Of a stretch of DNA of 64,000 nucleotides, positions 20,649 through 28,836 are shown piece after piece. Source of the DNA: Verminephrobacter eiseniae EF01-2 (GTDB lineage: Bacteria; Pseudomonadota; Gammaproteobacteria; Burkholderiales; Burkholderiaceae_C); contig NC_008786.1 of the NCBI RefSeq assembly GCF_000015565.1, forward strand, positions 2,046,001-2,110,000, in the 5' to 3' direction. Every line of letters begins with the position of its first letter. The stretch's first letter is position 1. A program made the translations under genes and the position numbers. Under the pieces are notes generated by a model, which searched no databases, had not been told where the DNA came from, and was given only the letters and a program-made list of their open reading frames with translations.

Positions 20649-21371
20649 TCAGCCCGGCGCCTGCTGCCGCAGCCGAAACTCCCGCGCCTTGCCAAAGTGG
20701 CCATTGCCGATGAATGGCACCGGGGGGCGCAGCGCCGATAGCGGCGAGGGGTGGTTCGAGGTCAGCAGCAGATGCCCGCGATTTGACGCAATACAGGCGC
20801 GTTTGGACTGGGCGTGCGCGCCCCAGAGCATGAAAACCACCGGGCGCGGGCCTTCGGCCACATGGCGGATGACCGCGTCGGTCAGCGCCTCCCAGCCTTT
20901 GCCGGCGTGGCTGGCGGCTTGGCCCTCAGTGACCGTCAGGACGCTGTTGAGCAGCAGCACGCCGTTTTTGGCCCATTTCACCAAGCTGCCGCCCGGATTC
21001 GGCCAAGCGGGAAAGGCGGTGCCCAGGTCGCGCTGCAACTCCTGGAAGATGTTGCGCAGCGAGGGCGGCAGTGGCACGCCCGGCGCGACGGAAAACGCCA
21101 GCCCTTCGGCCTGGCCGTGGCCGTGGTACGGGTCCTGCCCCAGGATGACCACACGCACCTGCTCGGGCGGTGTCAGTTCCAGCGCGCGCAGTGGCCGGGG
21201 TGGAAAGATGGTGGCGCCGGCCTGTAGCCGGGCCTGCAAAAACGCCAGCAACGCCTGTCCGCTGGCCGCCGCAAAGAAGTCTTGCACCAGTGGCTGCCAG
21301 CCCGGCGCCACGGGCCAGTCGGCCGGGTCGGCGCTCAGCAGCCGGGTCGGGGGTGGTAGTGCGTCATTCAT
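20649..21371 (-). CDS. ung: Uracil-DNA glycosylase
   Basis: 240 residues of family 1 uracil-DNA glycosylase, which removes uracil from DNA at the first step of base-excision repair. Active-site motif GQDPYHG (catalytic aspartate), uracil-binding LLLNSVLTV and the DNA-intercalating loop HPSPLSA are all present. The start at 21371 (MNDALPPP) gives normal length; the longer open frame upstream is not conserved sequence. Confidence 0.97.
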   Translation of the reverse strand: MNDALPPPTRLLSADPADWPVAPGWQPLVQDFFAAASGQALLAFLQARLQAGATIFPPRPLRALELTPPEQVRVVILGQDPYHGHGQAEGLAFSVAPGVPLPPSLRNIFQELQRDLGTAFPAWPNPGGSLVKWAKNGVLLLNSVLTVTEGQAASHAGKGWEALTDAVIRHVAEGPRPVVFMLWGAHAQSKRACIASNRGHLLLTSNHPSPLSALRPPVPFIGNGHFGKAREFRLRQQAPG

Positions 21372-22016
21372 CGTCGAACAGGGCTTGTGTGCACGATTTG
21401 CAGTCACTACCGACAAGCCACCAAGCCCGCACCCCGGCCCATCAACCCAAGCCAGGCTGGAGCGTTGGGCCCGGAAAGGCGTGCGTGAGCGCATCGAAAA
21501 GAGGGGCGCCTGCTTGTGCCCGCCCGCCAGGCAGGGCCTGGCCCGGGCTGCTCTGGCAGACAGCGCAATGCCCGGGCGGGGCATGGGTGACGACGACATC
21601 GGGCGCGGCCACTTGGCGCAGGGTGCCACCCCTGTGGGCCTTGCGCCCGCCGATCGGCCATGGGTCGGATAGCTGTTGCATCGAGTCGCGGATTGTAGTT
21701 GACGGCGCTGGCGCGGCTGGGTAGCGACAGCCGATTCGAATCAGCGAGCGGCCAGTGCGGCGCCATCTGGACAGCCAGAACTCCAGCAAACCGCAGCCCC
21801 CCAGCGCTGGGCCCCGCAGGTCCGAACCCAAGTCATTGGGCAAGGCCGGGCTGCGGGTGAATGAGACGACAACTGTCTCGACACGCGCCGCCATCGGGAA
21901 GGTGTTGGCAGCGCACAGGGGCCCGATGGTGGAGCCGAATGCCATCAACGGGAAGTTTGGAAACATCAGTACCGCAAAGCAGATGGTGCGCGCGGGCAGC
22001 GCCTTTTTCTGCCGCT

Positions 22017-22040
22017 GCCTGGCCCCGGAGGAATTCGAAC
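22017..22040. repeat. Candidate left attachment site (degenerate tRNA-Arg 3' end)
   Basis: GCCTGG, CCCCGGAGG and AATTCGAAC in order match the tRNA-Arg 3' portion at 30008-30029 with a two-base insertion and two substitutions; a further shared ACCTAT follows (22043-22048 versus 30035-30040). This direct repeat is what tRNA-targeted integration leaves. Confidence 0.5.
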
Positions 22041-22093
22041 AAACCTATGGAAGCCGCATGGAGCCTCGGTTTTGTGTGTTCGGTTTTTCGCGT

Positions 22094-22113
22094 GTTCCCC
22101 TACTCGTTCCCCC
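22094..22113. repeat. GTTCCCC(C) pair near left island end
   Basis: GTTCCCC at 22094 and GTTCCCCC at 22106, twelve bases apart, about 55-75 bases inside the left candidate attachment site. The same motif pair occurs near the right end at 29862-29881, also 12 bases apart. Confidence 0.55.
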
Positions 22114-22206
22114 ACGTGTCTTAAGCACAGTCGGTGCGAGCATTCTTCAAAGAGACATCTGTCCCGGAAAACCCACTTCGCTGCGCTGAAGCCCTACATG
22201 CGTGAG

Positions 22207-22743
22207 TCACGCTTTCTTCATTCGCCGAGGTTTTTGCTCGGAGGCAGGCAAGTCCTTGGTCGGCGTGACACACCAGTGTTCCTTGCTGTTCCAGTCCGGC
22301 CCATGGGCGCAGAGCTTGCGCAGCAAACCTTCAAAGGTTCTCCGCTCTGTCTCTGACAGGCAGGCCATCATGTCCTGTTCGCGCTGCTGGAGCGCCGGCA
22401 TGAACTTGTCGTGCAGGCGCCGGCCGGCCGCCGTGATGTAGAGGATGAGCCGGCGTTGGTCTTGCGGATCGGGCTCGCGCCGCACCAGCCCCTTGCCCTC
22501 CAGCGCCGTGATGGCCCGGCTGATGTTGTTCTTGAGGTGGCCGGAAAAATCGCAGATGTCCGCCGCCGAGATGCCGTCCCTGAAGCACAGAAAGATGAGC
22601 GAAAGGATCTCGGGGCGCGTCAGTCCGTGCGTCGCCTCGATGGCTCGAAACGAAGGCTCCCGGTACGAGTTGATCATGTACCCGAGCTTGTAGGCGAAGG
22701 GGATGGAGACGCCGTCGAGGATGTCGTTGAGCGGACGTTTCAT
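22207..22743 (-). CDS. MarR-family transcriptional regulator
   Basis: 178 residues with a winged helix-turn-helix: the recognition region ICDFSGHLKNNISRAITALEGKGLV near residue 63 and the wing RREPDPQDQRRLILYITAAGRRL. It is divergent from the hydrolase gene, with a near-perfect palindrome between them, the usual setting for a MarR repressor that controls its neighbours in response to a small, often aromatic, ligand. The C-terminal 30 residues are basic and have no recognised role. First cargo gene on the left of the island. Confidence 0.92.
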   Translation of the reverse strand: MKRPLNDILDGVSIPFAYKLGYMINSYREPSFRAIEATHGLTRPEILSLIFLCFRDGISAADICDFSGHLKNNISRAITALEGKGLVRREPDPQDQRRLILYITAAGRRLHDKFMPALQQREQDMMACLSETERRTFEGLLRKLCAHGPDWNSKEHWCVTPTKDLPASEQKPRRMKKA

Positions 22744-22849
22744 GGTGCGATGGAGCTGGGCATGCGTTCAAGTATAGGAACGTCGATGGCCTTCCAGCCA
22801 TCGGGGGCGGCGTGCCACCGTGCCCTCCAAGGGAAAACCCTTTGCGTTT

Positions 22850-22873
22850 AAATAGTTCCATATGGGACTATTT
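22850..22873. promoter_or_regulatory. Palindromic operator between marR-type gene and hydrolase
   Basis: Left half AAATAGTTCCAT meets right half ATGGGACTATTT: a 24-base dyad with one mismatch per arm, A/T-rich in a GC-rich region. It is about 50 bases before the hydrolase ATG and 107 bases from the regulator's start, well placed for the MarR dimer to repress both. Confidence 0.65.
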
Positions 22874-22924
22874 GGGCATGCGGTTTTCTGACGACGTCGG
22901 ACCCGCCAGCGAAGGAACCAGACC

Positions 22925-23812
22925 ATGAAGCAGCGATTTATCTACTCCGGCACGGCAGATCACCCCGTCTATGTGGACGTGCTGGTCGCTGAGGAGAAGA
23001 CCGAGAAACTGCCCATCGTCATGCTTCACGGCGGGTTCCACAACGGAACCGGCTACCTGGCCACACCCGATGGCCGTGAAGGCTGGGCGGCTTTGTTCTG
23101 CCGCCGGGGACACGACGTTCATGTGATGGACTGGCCAGGGCACGGCCGTTCGCCGACCTCCGCCCGTTTCCTGGAGCTGTCGATGGCCGATGTGGGCCGC
23201 TCGCTGGCCGCCTTGCTGCACGACATCGGCCCTTCCATCGTGTTCGCACACTCGGCGGGCGGACCCATTGTTTGGTGGGTCGCGGAAAACCACCGCTCGC
23301 ACGTCAAAGCGATTGTCGGCATTGCGCCGGGAGCGCCCGCGAACCTGGTCCCGGAACTTCCGACCGAGCCAGACACGGCGGGTGACGGCGATGCTGGAAG
23401 TCACGCCATCTATGCGCCCACCGATCGCCCGGCCTTCGTGGACCGGTCGTTCATCCAGACCTACTGGGCCAACAGCCTGCGCTTTCCTCATGGCGCATTC
23501 GAGGCCTACGCCCGCTCCATCGGTCACGAGAGCCCGCGGATCCTGAACGAGCGCTTCAACATCGGAGGCAGCGGTCTGCGCCTGGAGCGCCCCGAACAGC
23601 TGGGCACCCTGCCGATCCTGGTCATGACCGGCGACGCCGACCCCCGCCATCCGAAGGAAGTGGATGGCGCCCTGGCGACGTTCCTGGGCGCCGATTTCAT
23701 CTGGCTCCCCGACATCGGCATCACCGGCAACGGCCACATGCTGATGCTGGAAGACAACCACGAGCAGCTGGCGGCCCACATCGGCCACTGGCTCGATCAG
23801 AGAAGCCTTTGA
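22925..23812 (+). CDS. Alpha/beta hydrolase
   Basis: 295 residues with the alpha/beta-hydrolase pattern: oxyanion segment MLHGGFHNGTGY near residue 38, nucleophile in FAHSAGG near residue 107 (HSAGG instead of the common GxSxG, so the first glycine is replaced), an acidic residue in MTGDADPRHP and the histidine in GNGHML near the C-terminus. No signal peptide, so cytoplasmic. Probably an esterase, lactonase or C-C hydrolase. It is followed after 24 bases by a Bug-type binding protein, suggesting it acts on the solute that protein captures, under MarR control. Confidence 0.88.
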   Translation: MKQRFIYSGTADHPVYVDVLVAEEKTEKLPIVMLHGGFHNGTGYLATPDGREGWAALFCRRGHDVHVMDWPGHGRSPTSARFLELSMADVGRSLAALLHDIGPSIVFAHSAGGPIVWWVAENHRSHVKAIVGIAPGAPANLVPELPTEPDTAGDGDAGSHAIYAPTDRPAFVDRSFIQTYWANSLRFPHGAFEAYARSIGHESPRILNERFNIGGSGLRLERPEQLGTLPILVMTGDADPRHPKEVDGALATFLGADFIWLPDIGITGNGHMLMLEDNHEQLAAHIGHWLDQRSL

Positions 23813-23836
23813 CCCCCACCCCACGAAGGAGACCCC

Positions 23837-24826
23837 ATGAACACCAACCTGAACCGGCGCAAGGCGCTGCGCCTGCTTTCGCTGCCCGTCATCGGCGGCA
23901 CGGCGCTCACTTCCCTGGCGCAGGGCAACGCCTACCCGTCGCGCCCGATCAAGATCATCGTGCCCTGGGCGGCCGGCGGCGGCGGCGATGCCCTGGTGCG
24001 GGCGATGGCGCCGGTGCTGTCCCAGCGCCTGGGGCAACCCGTGGTCGTCGACAACCGTCCCGGGGCGATTGGCACGATCGGTAGCTTGCTGGGCGCCAGA
24101 AGCCCTGCCGACGGCTACACCTTGATCTATGGGGCGGCCGACTCGCATTCCATCGCGCCGCACATCATCAAGCCCACGCCCTACGATTCAAAGAAGGACT
24201 TCCTCGCGGTGGCTCCGATCGGGTTCACCCCGCTGACCGTGATGGTGCATGCCTCCCATCCGGCCAAGACGCTGACCGAGTTTCTGCAGATGGCCAAGCA
24301 AGCGAAGGACGCTCCGACCTACGGCTCCTGGGGCCAGGGCAGCTCGGGCCAGATCATCATGGAAGTGCTGAACAAGAGCACAGGTTCCCCGCTGCTGCAT
24401 GTGCCGTACAACAGCACCGCGCCGTTGATGCAGGCCCAGCTTGCCAAGCAGATCGACTGTTCCGTCATCCCCTCGCTGGTGGCGGAACAGCATGTGGCGG
24501 TCGGTGCGATCCGCATGTTGGCGGTCACCGCCCCCGAGCGTCTGGCCGGACACCCCAATGTGCCGACCCTCAAGGAGTTTGGCGTCGACATCGACATCGG
24601 TCCCTGGCTCGGCTTCGTGGCACCCGCGAACACACCGGCCGAGATCGTCACGCGCCTGCACGACGCCATCGAAGGCTCTCTGGCCGATGCACAGGTGGCA
24701 GAAACCATGCGCAAGATGTCCATGGTGATGACGCCCATGAGCACGTCGTCCTACCAGCAGTTCTACAACCGAGAGTTTGATCGCTGGGGCAGCTACATCC
24801 GGGCGGCCAATATCACATTGAACTGA
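23837..24826 (+). CDS. Tripartite tricarboxylate transporter-type (Bug/TctC) solute-binding protein
   Basis: 329 residues. N-terminal signal with two arginines (NRRKALRLLSLPVIGGTAL), then the Bug-family pattern: YPSRPIKIIVPWAAGGGGDALVR, the loop VVDNRPGAIGTIG, SPADGYTL and LLHVPYNSTAPL. Periplasmic. No TctA or TctB membrane partner is nearby; such orphan Bug proteins are abundant in Comamonadaceae and Bordetella and may share a transporter or act as sensors. Operon with the hydrolase. Ligand unknown; the family binds carboxylates, amides and similar solutes. Confidence 0.92.
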   Translation: MNTNLNRRKALRLLSLPVIGGTALTSLAQGNAYPSRPIKIIVPWAAGGGGDALVRAMAPVLSQRLGQPVVVDNRPGAIGTIGSLLGARSPADGYTLIYGAADSHSIAPHIIKPTPYDSKKDFLAVAPIGFTPLTVMVHASHPAKTLTEFLQMAKQAKDAPTYGSWGQGSSGQIIMEVLNKSTGSPLLHVPYNSTAPLMQAQLAKQIDCSVIPSLVAEQHVAVGAIRMLAVTAPERLAGHPNVPTLKEFGVDIDIGPWLGFVAPANTPAEIVTRLHDAIEGSLADAQVAETMRKMSMVMTPMSTSSYQQFYNREFDRWGSYIRAANITLN

Positions 24827-24844
24827 GACATTCTTCTGAGATCT

Positions 24845-24865
24845 GGGAGGCACTTGAGTCCTCCC
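24845..24865. terminator. Possible terminator after Bug-type gene
   Basis: GGGAGG (24845-24850) pairs with CCTCCC (24860-24865) around a nine-base loop, 19 bases after the stop and before a convergent gene. Short stem and no clear T-run. Confidence 0.35.
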
Positions 24866-24898
24866 GTTCGCACAATCTGCCGCTTCGATGCGGAGTGC

Positions 24899-25924
24899 TC
24901 ACAGCCTAACCGTCTCCCCCGTCAGAAACGACCGCTGGAGCGCGTGCGCGATGCGGGTGGCCTCGATGGCGTCGCTCAGGTCCCCCGGCAGGGTGCCGGT
25001 GCCCCGACAGGCGGCCACGAATGCCCGCATCTCCTGTTGAAACGCCTGTTCGAAGCGCGCGTAGAAGTCGGGCAGCGCCGGGTGGTGCACGCCCTGCGCC
25101 GAGCGGAAGGTGGTGGCACCCAGCTGGGCGCCGAAACCCACCTGCACCGTGCCCGCGGTGCCGATCACCTCCAGCGTGGTCTCGTGGCCGTGGGGCATGG
25201 TGCGGCTGGCGTACAGCACGGCGCGGGCGCCGCCCTCGAACTCGATGATCGCCAGGCCGTTGTCCACGTCGTCGTGCTGCGCCAGCTCCGGGTGGACCGC
25301 GTTGGTGCCGCTGGCGAACACCTTGGTGGCCTTGGGGTTGCCCAGCATCCAGCGGGCCAGGTCGATGTCGTGCACGCTGCAGTCATTGAAGATGCCACCC
25401 GAGGTGGGGGCGAACTTCACGAAAAATCCGTCTGGGTCGATCCTGTCGCAGGTCTGCGAGCGCACCAGGAAGGGCCGGCCCAGCTCGCCGCGTTCGATGG
25501 CCGCGCGGGCGCGCACCAGATCGGGGTCGAAGCGCCGTTCGAAACCGACCATCACCACCTGTGCCGGGTGCGCGGCCGCGAGAGCGGCCAGCGCTTCGCA
25601 GGTGGCGACATCGAGCGACAGGGGTTTCTCCACGAACACGTGTTTGCCGGCGCGCAGCGCGGCCTCGAACTGGTGGGCGTGTTCGGTGGTGGGGCTGGCC
25701 AGCACCACGGCGTCGATGTCGGCGGTGGTGATGAAGTGGTTGAAATCCTGGTGGAGCTGCGTCACGCCCAGCTGGTCACGGGCCCAGTCGAGGGCGCCCG
25801 CGCTGGGGTTGCAGGCGGCGACGAGCCGGGCACCGGGCACGTGGTGGGCCAGGCATTCAGCGTGGCGGCGGCCCAGGCGACCGAGGCCGACGATGCCGAC
25901 GTTCAAGGGGGTGGCGGATGTCAT
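24899..25924 (-). CDS. Gfo/Idh/MocA-family NAD(P)-dependent dehydrogenase
   Basis: 341 residues. Rossmann motif GIVGLGRLGRRHAECL at the N-terminus, the family's VEKPLSLD near residue 97 and GGIFNDCSVHDIDLARWML near residue 170, where the catalytic Asp/His lie. Overall closest in style to inositol 2-dehydrogenases. It probably oxidises a polyol or sugar, but similar proteins work on amino-sugar and opine-like substrates. It is downstream of the PhyH dioxygenase with 15 bases between them, so likely co-transcribed, and the divergent LacI regulator probably controls both. Confidence 0.9.
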   Translation of the reverse strand: MTSATPLNVGIVGLGRLGRRHAECLAHHVPGARLVAACNPSAGALDWARDQLGVTQLHQDFNHFITTADIDAVVLASPTTEHAHQFEAALRAGKHVFVEKPLSLDVATCEALAALAAAHPAQVVMVGFERRFDPDLVRARAAIERGELGRPFLVRSQTCDRIDPDGFFVKFAPTSGGIFNDCSVHDIDLARWMLGNPKATKVFASGTNAVHPELAQHDDVDNGLAIIEFEGGARAVLYASRTMPHGHETTLEVIGTAGTVQVGFGAQLGATTFRSAQGVHHPALPDFYARFEQAFQQEMRAFVAACRGTGTLPGDLSDAIEATRIAHALQRSFLTGETVRL

Positions 25925-25939
25925 GACGGTCTCCTGGGT

Positions 25940-27115
25940 TCAGCTGAGGCGGTGTTCGGCCAGCGTGTCCATGTGGCGCTGGAACTGTTCGGGTGGCCAG
26001 GCTTCGTGCAGCGCGCGCTGCATCACCGCCTGCGGGCTTTCGGGGGCCAGGCCGCCCAGCGGCGGGTCGCGGTCGAGGTTGGTCGGGAAGGCGTAACCCT
26101 CGGCGCTGGCGGCCACGGCGCGCCTTGCGGCTCCCGGGTCGAGCTGGCCGTCCCGCAGCAGGGTCAGCAGCGGCGGGTACAGGGTCAGCGCCATGCGGTG
26201 CCGGTCCACGGTCTCCATCGCGCGACCGAAGGCCGCCGACACTTGCAGCAGGTTGGCCATGCGCTGAATGTCCGCCGAGCGGTTTTCGCCCGCCGCGTGC
26301 AGCAGGGCCGGGTTGAAGAACACCGCGTCTCCCTTGGCCAGCGGCAGTTGCACACGGTGCTGCTCGAAATAGGTCCGGAAGTCGGCGCGCTCGGCCACCA
26401 GGTAGCCGTGGCTGAACTTCTGTGAATGGGGCAGGTAGAGCGTGGGCCCGCTCTCCAGCGGCATGTCCACGTGCGCCACCGCGCCCTGCAGGGTCAGCAT
26501 GGGCGAGAGGCGGTGGGCGTGTGCCGGGTAGGCCTCGGCCTGCGTGGCGGTGCAGAAGCCCAGGTGGTAGTCGCGGTGGGGCATCTGCGCCGCGCCGCCG
26601 GGCCGCACGTTGTTGACCTGCGAGGTGACCTGGTAGCCCGGGCCCAGCCAGGCGTGGCTGGCCAGCGCAATCATGTCGCTGGCGTAGTAGCGGGCAAACA
26701 GGGCCGGGTCGAGCAGGCAGAGTTTTTCCAGCGCGTTCCATACCCGGTCGTTCGCTCCGGCCTTGGCGAAATGGTCACCGCCGCTTTGGCCGTGGCGCTC
26801 GGATTCGATGATGGCCTGGAAGCGCTGCGTGACGGCATCGACCAGCGCATGGTCGGGCAGGGCGCCCTTGAGCACCAGGATGCCGGGGCCATGCTCCCAC
26901 ACCCTGGCCCATTCGGCCATCAGCGCCGAGCGGAAGCCGTCATCGCCGTGCAGCTGTGTGCGCAAGGCCGCGCAGTCGTAGACCGGCACGTCGTGGGTGG
27001 TGTGCGCGGCGTTAGGGCAGTCCCGCGGGTCGGTCTTCTGGGCGAGAACGGCTTGCAGATCGTCGAGGCGCGCCTCGTTGGCGCGCAGGCCGTGCCGGTG
27101 AAGGGACTGGGTCAT
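25940..27115 (-). CDS. Phytanoyl-CoA dioxygenase (PhyH)-family Fe(II)/2-oxoglutarate oxygenase
   Basis: 391 residues. The iron-binding facial triad is visible as HRD in MPHRDYHLGFC (about residue 200) and the distal histidine in ALLHAAGENRS (about residue 286), with an arginine that can bind 2-oxoglutarate a few residues later (SADIQR). Members hydroxylate small molecules, not only phytanoyl-CoA. Longer than many PhyH proteins, with about 100 residues before the core. First gene of a two-gene operon with a Gfo/Idh dehydrogenase, suggesting hydroxylation followed by oxidation, or separate steps on the same compound. Substrate unknown. Confidence 0.85.
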   Translation of the reverse strand: MTQSLHRHGLRANEARLDDLQAVLAQKTDPRDCPNAAHTTHDVPVYDCAALRTQLHGDDGFRSALMAEWARVWEHGPGILVLKGALPDHALVDAVTQRFQAIIESERHGQSGGDHFAKAGANDRVWNALEKLCLLDPALFARYYASDMIALASHAWLGPGYQVTSQVNNVRPGGAAQMPHRDYHLGFCTATQAEAYPAHAHRLSPMLTLQGAVAHVDMPLESGPTLYLPHSQKFSHGYLVAERADFRTYFEQHRVQLPLAKGDAVFFNPALLHAAGENRSADIQRMANLLQVSAAFGRAMETVDRHRMALTLYPPLLTLLRDGQLDPGAARRAVAASAEGYAFPTNLDRDPPLGGLAPESPQAVMQRALHEAWPPEQFQRHMDTLAEHRLS

Positions 27116-27238
27116 GTTGTCTCCTGGTGTTTGTGGGGCCAGTCTAGGCAGCGGAGCGCTTTTCCGGGGCTGACAAACACCTCAAAAACACCTCAGAATT
27201 CACCACCGGATCACCATCAAATCCACCCCCATTTCCAC

Positions 27239-27250
27239 GCGCATTTGCGC
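27239..27250. promoter_or_regulatory. Small palindrome before LacI-type gene
   Basis: GCGCA, TT, TGCGC: a perfect 12-base dyad between the divergent PhyH and LacI-family genes, 38 bases before the regulator's ATG. It could be the regulator's binding site, but it is short, lacks the CG centre typical of LacI operators, and GC-rich sequence makes chance dyads likely. Confidence 0.25.
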
Positions 27251-27287
27251 ACCCACAGACGGACACACCTTGGCCCATGACTTCGCG

Positions 27288-28301
27288 ATGAAAGAGCTGG
27301 CCTTGCAGGCCGGCGTGAGCCTGGCCACGGTGGACCGCGTGTTGCACCAGCGGCCCGGCGTGCGCGCGGCCACGCAGCGGCGCGTGCAGCAGGCCTGGGC
27401 CGAGCTGGAGCGGCAGCAGCAACAGGTGGGCTTGCGGGGGCAGCGCTTGCTGATCGACCTGGTGATGGAGGCACCCACCCGGTTTTCGCGCATGGTGCGC
27501 GGCGCGCTGGACGAGGCCATGCGGCGCACGCAGCCGGCGGTGTTCCGCGCCCGCGATCACCTGGCCGAAACCCGGAGCGCCGAACAATGGGTGGCGGTGC
27601 TGGACGGGATTGCCCGCCGCGGCAGCCACGGTGTGCTGCTCAAGGCACCAGACCTGCCGGTGGTGGCGGATGCGGTGGCGCGGCTGCAGGCGCGCCGCAT
27701 TCCCGTCGTCACCCTGGTCACCGATATGCCGTCGGCGCCCCGGCTGTCCTATGTCGGGCTGGACAACCGCTGCGCCGGCCAGACGGCGGCCTACCTGATG
27801 GACCAGTGGCTGGGCGCGCATTGCTGTGATGTGCTGGTGTCCAGCAGCGGGCAGCGCTTTCAGGGCGAAGGCGAACGCATCGAGGCGTTCCGTGTAGCGC
27901 TGGCCGCTGCACGCTCCGACTGTGGCGTCCAGGTGCTGGACGCGGGGCAGGGCTTGCACGCGCCCACGGTGGCGGCAGTGGGGCGCCTGCTGACGCGTCA
28001 GCCGTGGATCGCGGCCGTGTACTCGGTGGGCGGTGCCAACGCGGCGATTCGCGCGGCCTTCGAGCAGGCGGGCCGTGCCTGTCGGGTGTTCATCGGGCAC
28101 GACCTGGACGACGACAACCTGGCCCTGCTGCGGAAACGGCAGCTGTCGGCGGTGCTCCACCACGATCTGCACCACGACTTGCACCTGGCCTGCCACCTGC
28201 TGATGCAGCACCACGGCGCGGCGCCCAGTGCGGCGGCACCGAAGCGCTCGAACGTGGAGGTGATCACGCCCTTCAACCTGCCGGCGAACCTGTCGCGTTG
28301 A
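27288..28301 (+). CDS. LacI-family transcriptional regulator
   Basis: 337 residues from the ATG at 27288; a TTG six codons earlier is an alternative start. The DNA-binding domain is at the very N-terminus (LALQAGVSLATVDRVLHQRPGV), with VLHQRPGV in place of the common VLNxxxxV, followed by a periplasmic-binding-protein-like ligand domain (YVGLDNRCAGQTAAYLMDQWL, AVYSVGGANAAIRAAFE). The hinge and ligand domain suggest a sugar or polyol effector. It is divergent from the PhyH and Gfo/Idh genes, so probably their regulator. Confidence 0.9.
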   Translation: MKELALQAGVSLATVDRVLHQRPGVRAATQRRVQQAWAELERQQQQVGLRGQRLLIDLVMEAPTRFSRMVRGALDEAMRRTQPAVFRARDHLAETRSAEQWVAVLDGIARRGSHGVLLKAPDLPVVADAVARLQARRIPVVTLVTDMPSAPRLSYVGLDNRCAGQTAAYLMDQWLGAHCCDVLVSSSGQRFQGEGERIEAFRVALAAARSDCGVQVLDAGQGLHAPTVAAVGRLLTRQPWIAAVYSVGGANAAIRAAFEQAGRACRVFIGHDLDDDNLALLRKRQLSAVLHHDLHHDLHLACHLLMQHHGAAPSAAAPKRSNVEVITPFNLPANLSR

Positions 28302-28365
28302 GACACGGTGCCGGTGGGGTTCGTCCCGATGTTGGTCGGCCCCATTCTTCTTCGCAGTCCTGTGT

Positions 28366-28836
28366 TCACCGAACCCAGATCATGACCACGAGCAGCCAGG
28401 TCAGCGCGGCGCCGGTGACAAAGGCACCGCCATGCGTCAGCCATGGCAGCCAGGGGTTACGGTCGGGTTGAAACAGTCGCGCCAATTGCTCCAGTTGGGA
28501 CACCACCCGGTTCACCACGGGGTGGAACTCTTTGTTGAACATTTCTCGCGCCGCAGACTGCATGGCCGCGATCTGGGTGTTCTGTGTGTTGGCGCAGACA
28601 CCGCTGGCCTTTTGGTTGATCTGACTGACGCAAAGGTCCACGGCATTCTCGGAGAGCTTGGCAATACGGCCTTCGAATCCCGACATCTGGAATGCGAGGT
28701 GGTTGCTGGCCTTGAGCAGTTCCCTGCGCGAGACTTCCATATCAGGTCCGAGCTTCTCGATCCGCTCAATCAGGGATGCCATGTCACCCAGCACTTCGGC
28801 GATGAGCGCCTCCTTGGCGTTGCTCATGCCGTTCAT
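28366..28836 (-). CDS. Small membrane-anchored protein of mobile-element type, function unknown
   Basis: 156 residues: a mostly helical, charged N-terminal part (coiled-coil-like, about residues 10-125) and one C-terminal transmembrane helix (GGAFVTGAALTWLLVVMIW). Its ATG overlaps the stop of the broken integrase reading frame (ATGA). The layout recalls small proteins of conjugative plasmids and integrative elements, but I do not recognise the family. Because the frame upstream of it is a fusion of integrase and unrelated sequence, it may be all that remains of a transfer or mobilisation gene pair. Confidence 0.6.
   Translation of the reverse strand: MNGMSNAKEALIAEVLGDMASLIERIEKLGPDMEVSRRELLKASNHLAFQMSGFEGRIAKLSENAVDLCVSQINQKASGVCANTQNTQIAAMQSAAREMFNKEFHPVVNRVVSQLEQLARLFQPDRNPWLPWLTHGGAFVTGAALTWLLVVMIWVR

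Larger units (their letters stand above)
21372..22206. other. Long region without an intact gene, left of the candidate island
   Basis: 835 bases between ung and the MarR gene. Open frames exist on both strands but none has a ribosome site plus recognisable protein. On the minus strand around 21,600 the stretch APDVVVTHAPPG faintly recalls a metallophosphoesterase VxxTHxPP motif, so a decayed gene is possible. The right part contains the degenerate tRNA-Arg end (22017) and GTTCCCC motifs (22094-22113). Confidence 0.5.

Noticed and set aside
21442..21966. Possible metallophosphoesterase remnant on the minus strand (APDVVVTHAPPG)
   Set aside because: Only one short motif resembles the family, the histidine pattern is incomplete and no other motif is found in any frame; kept only as a note in the region entry.
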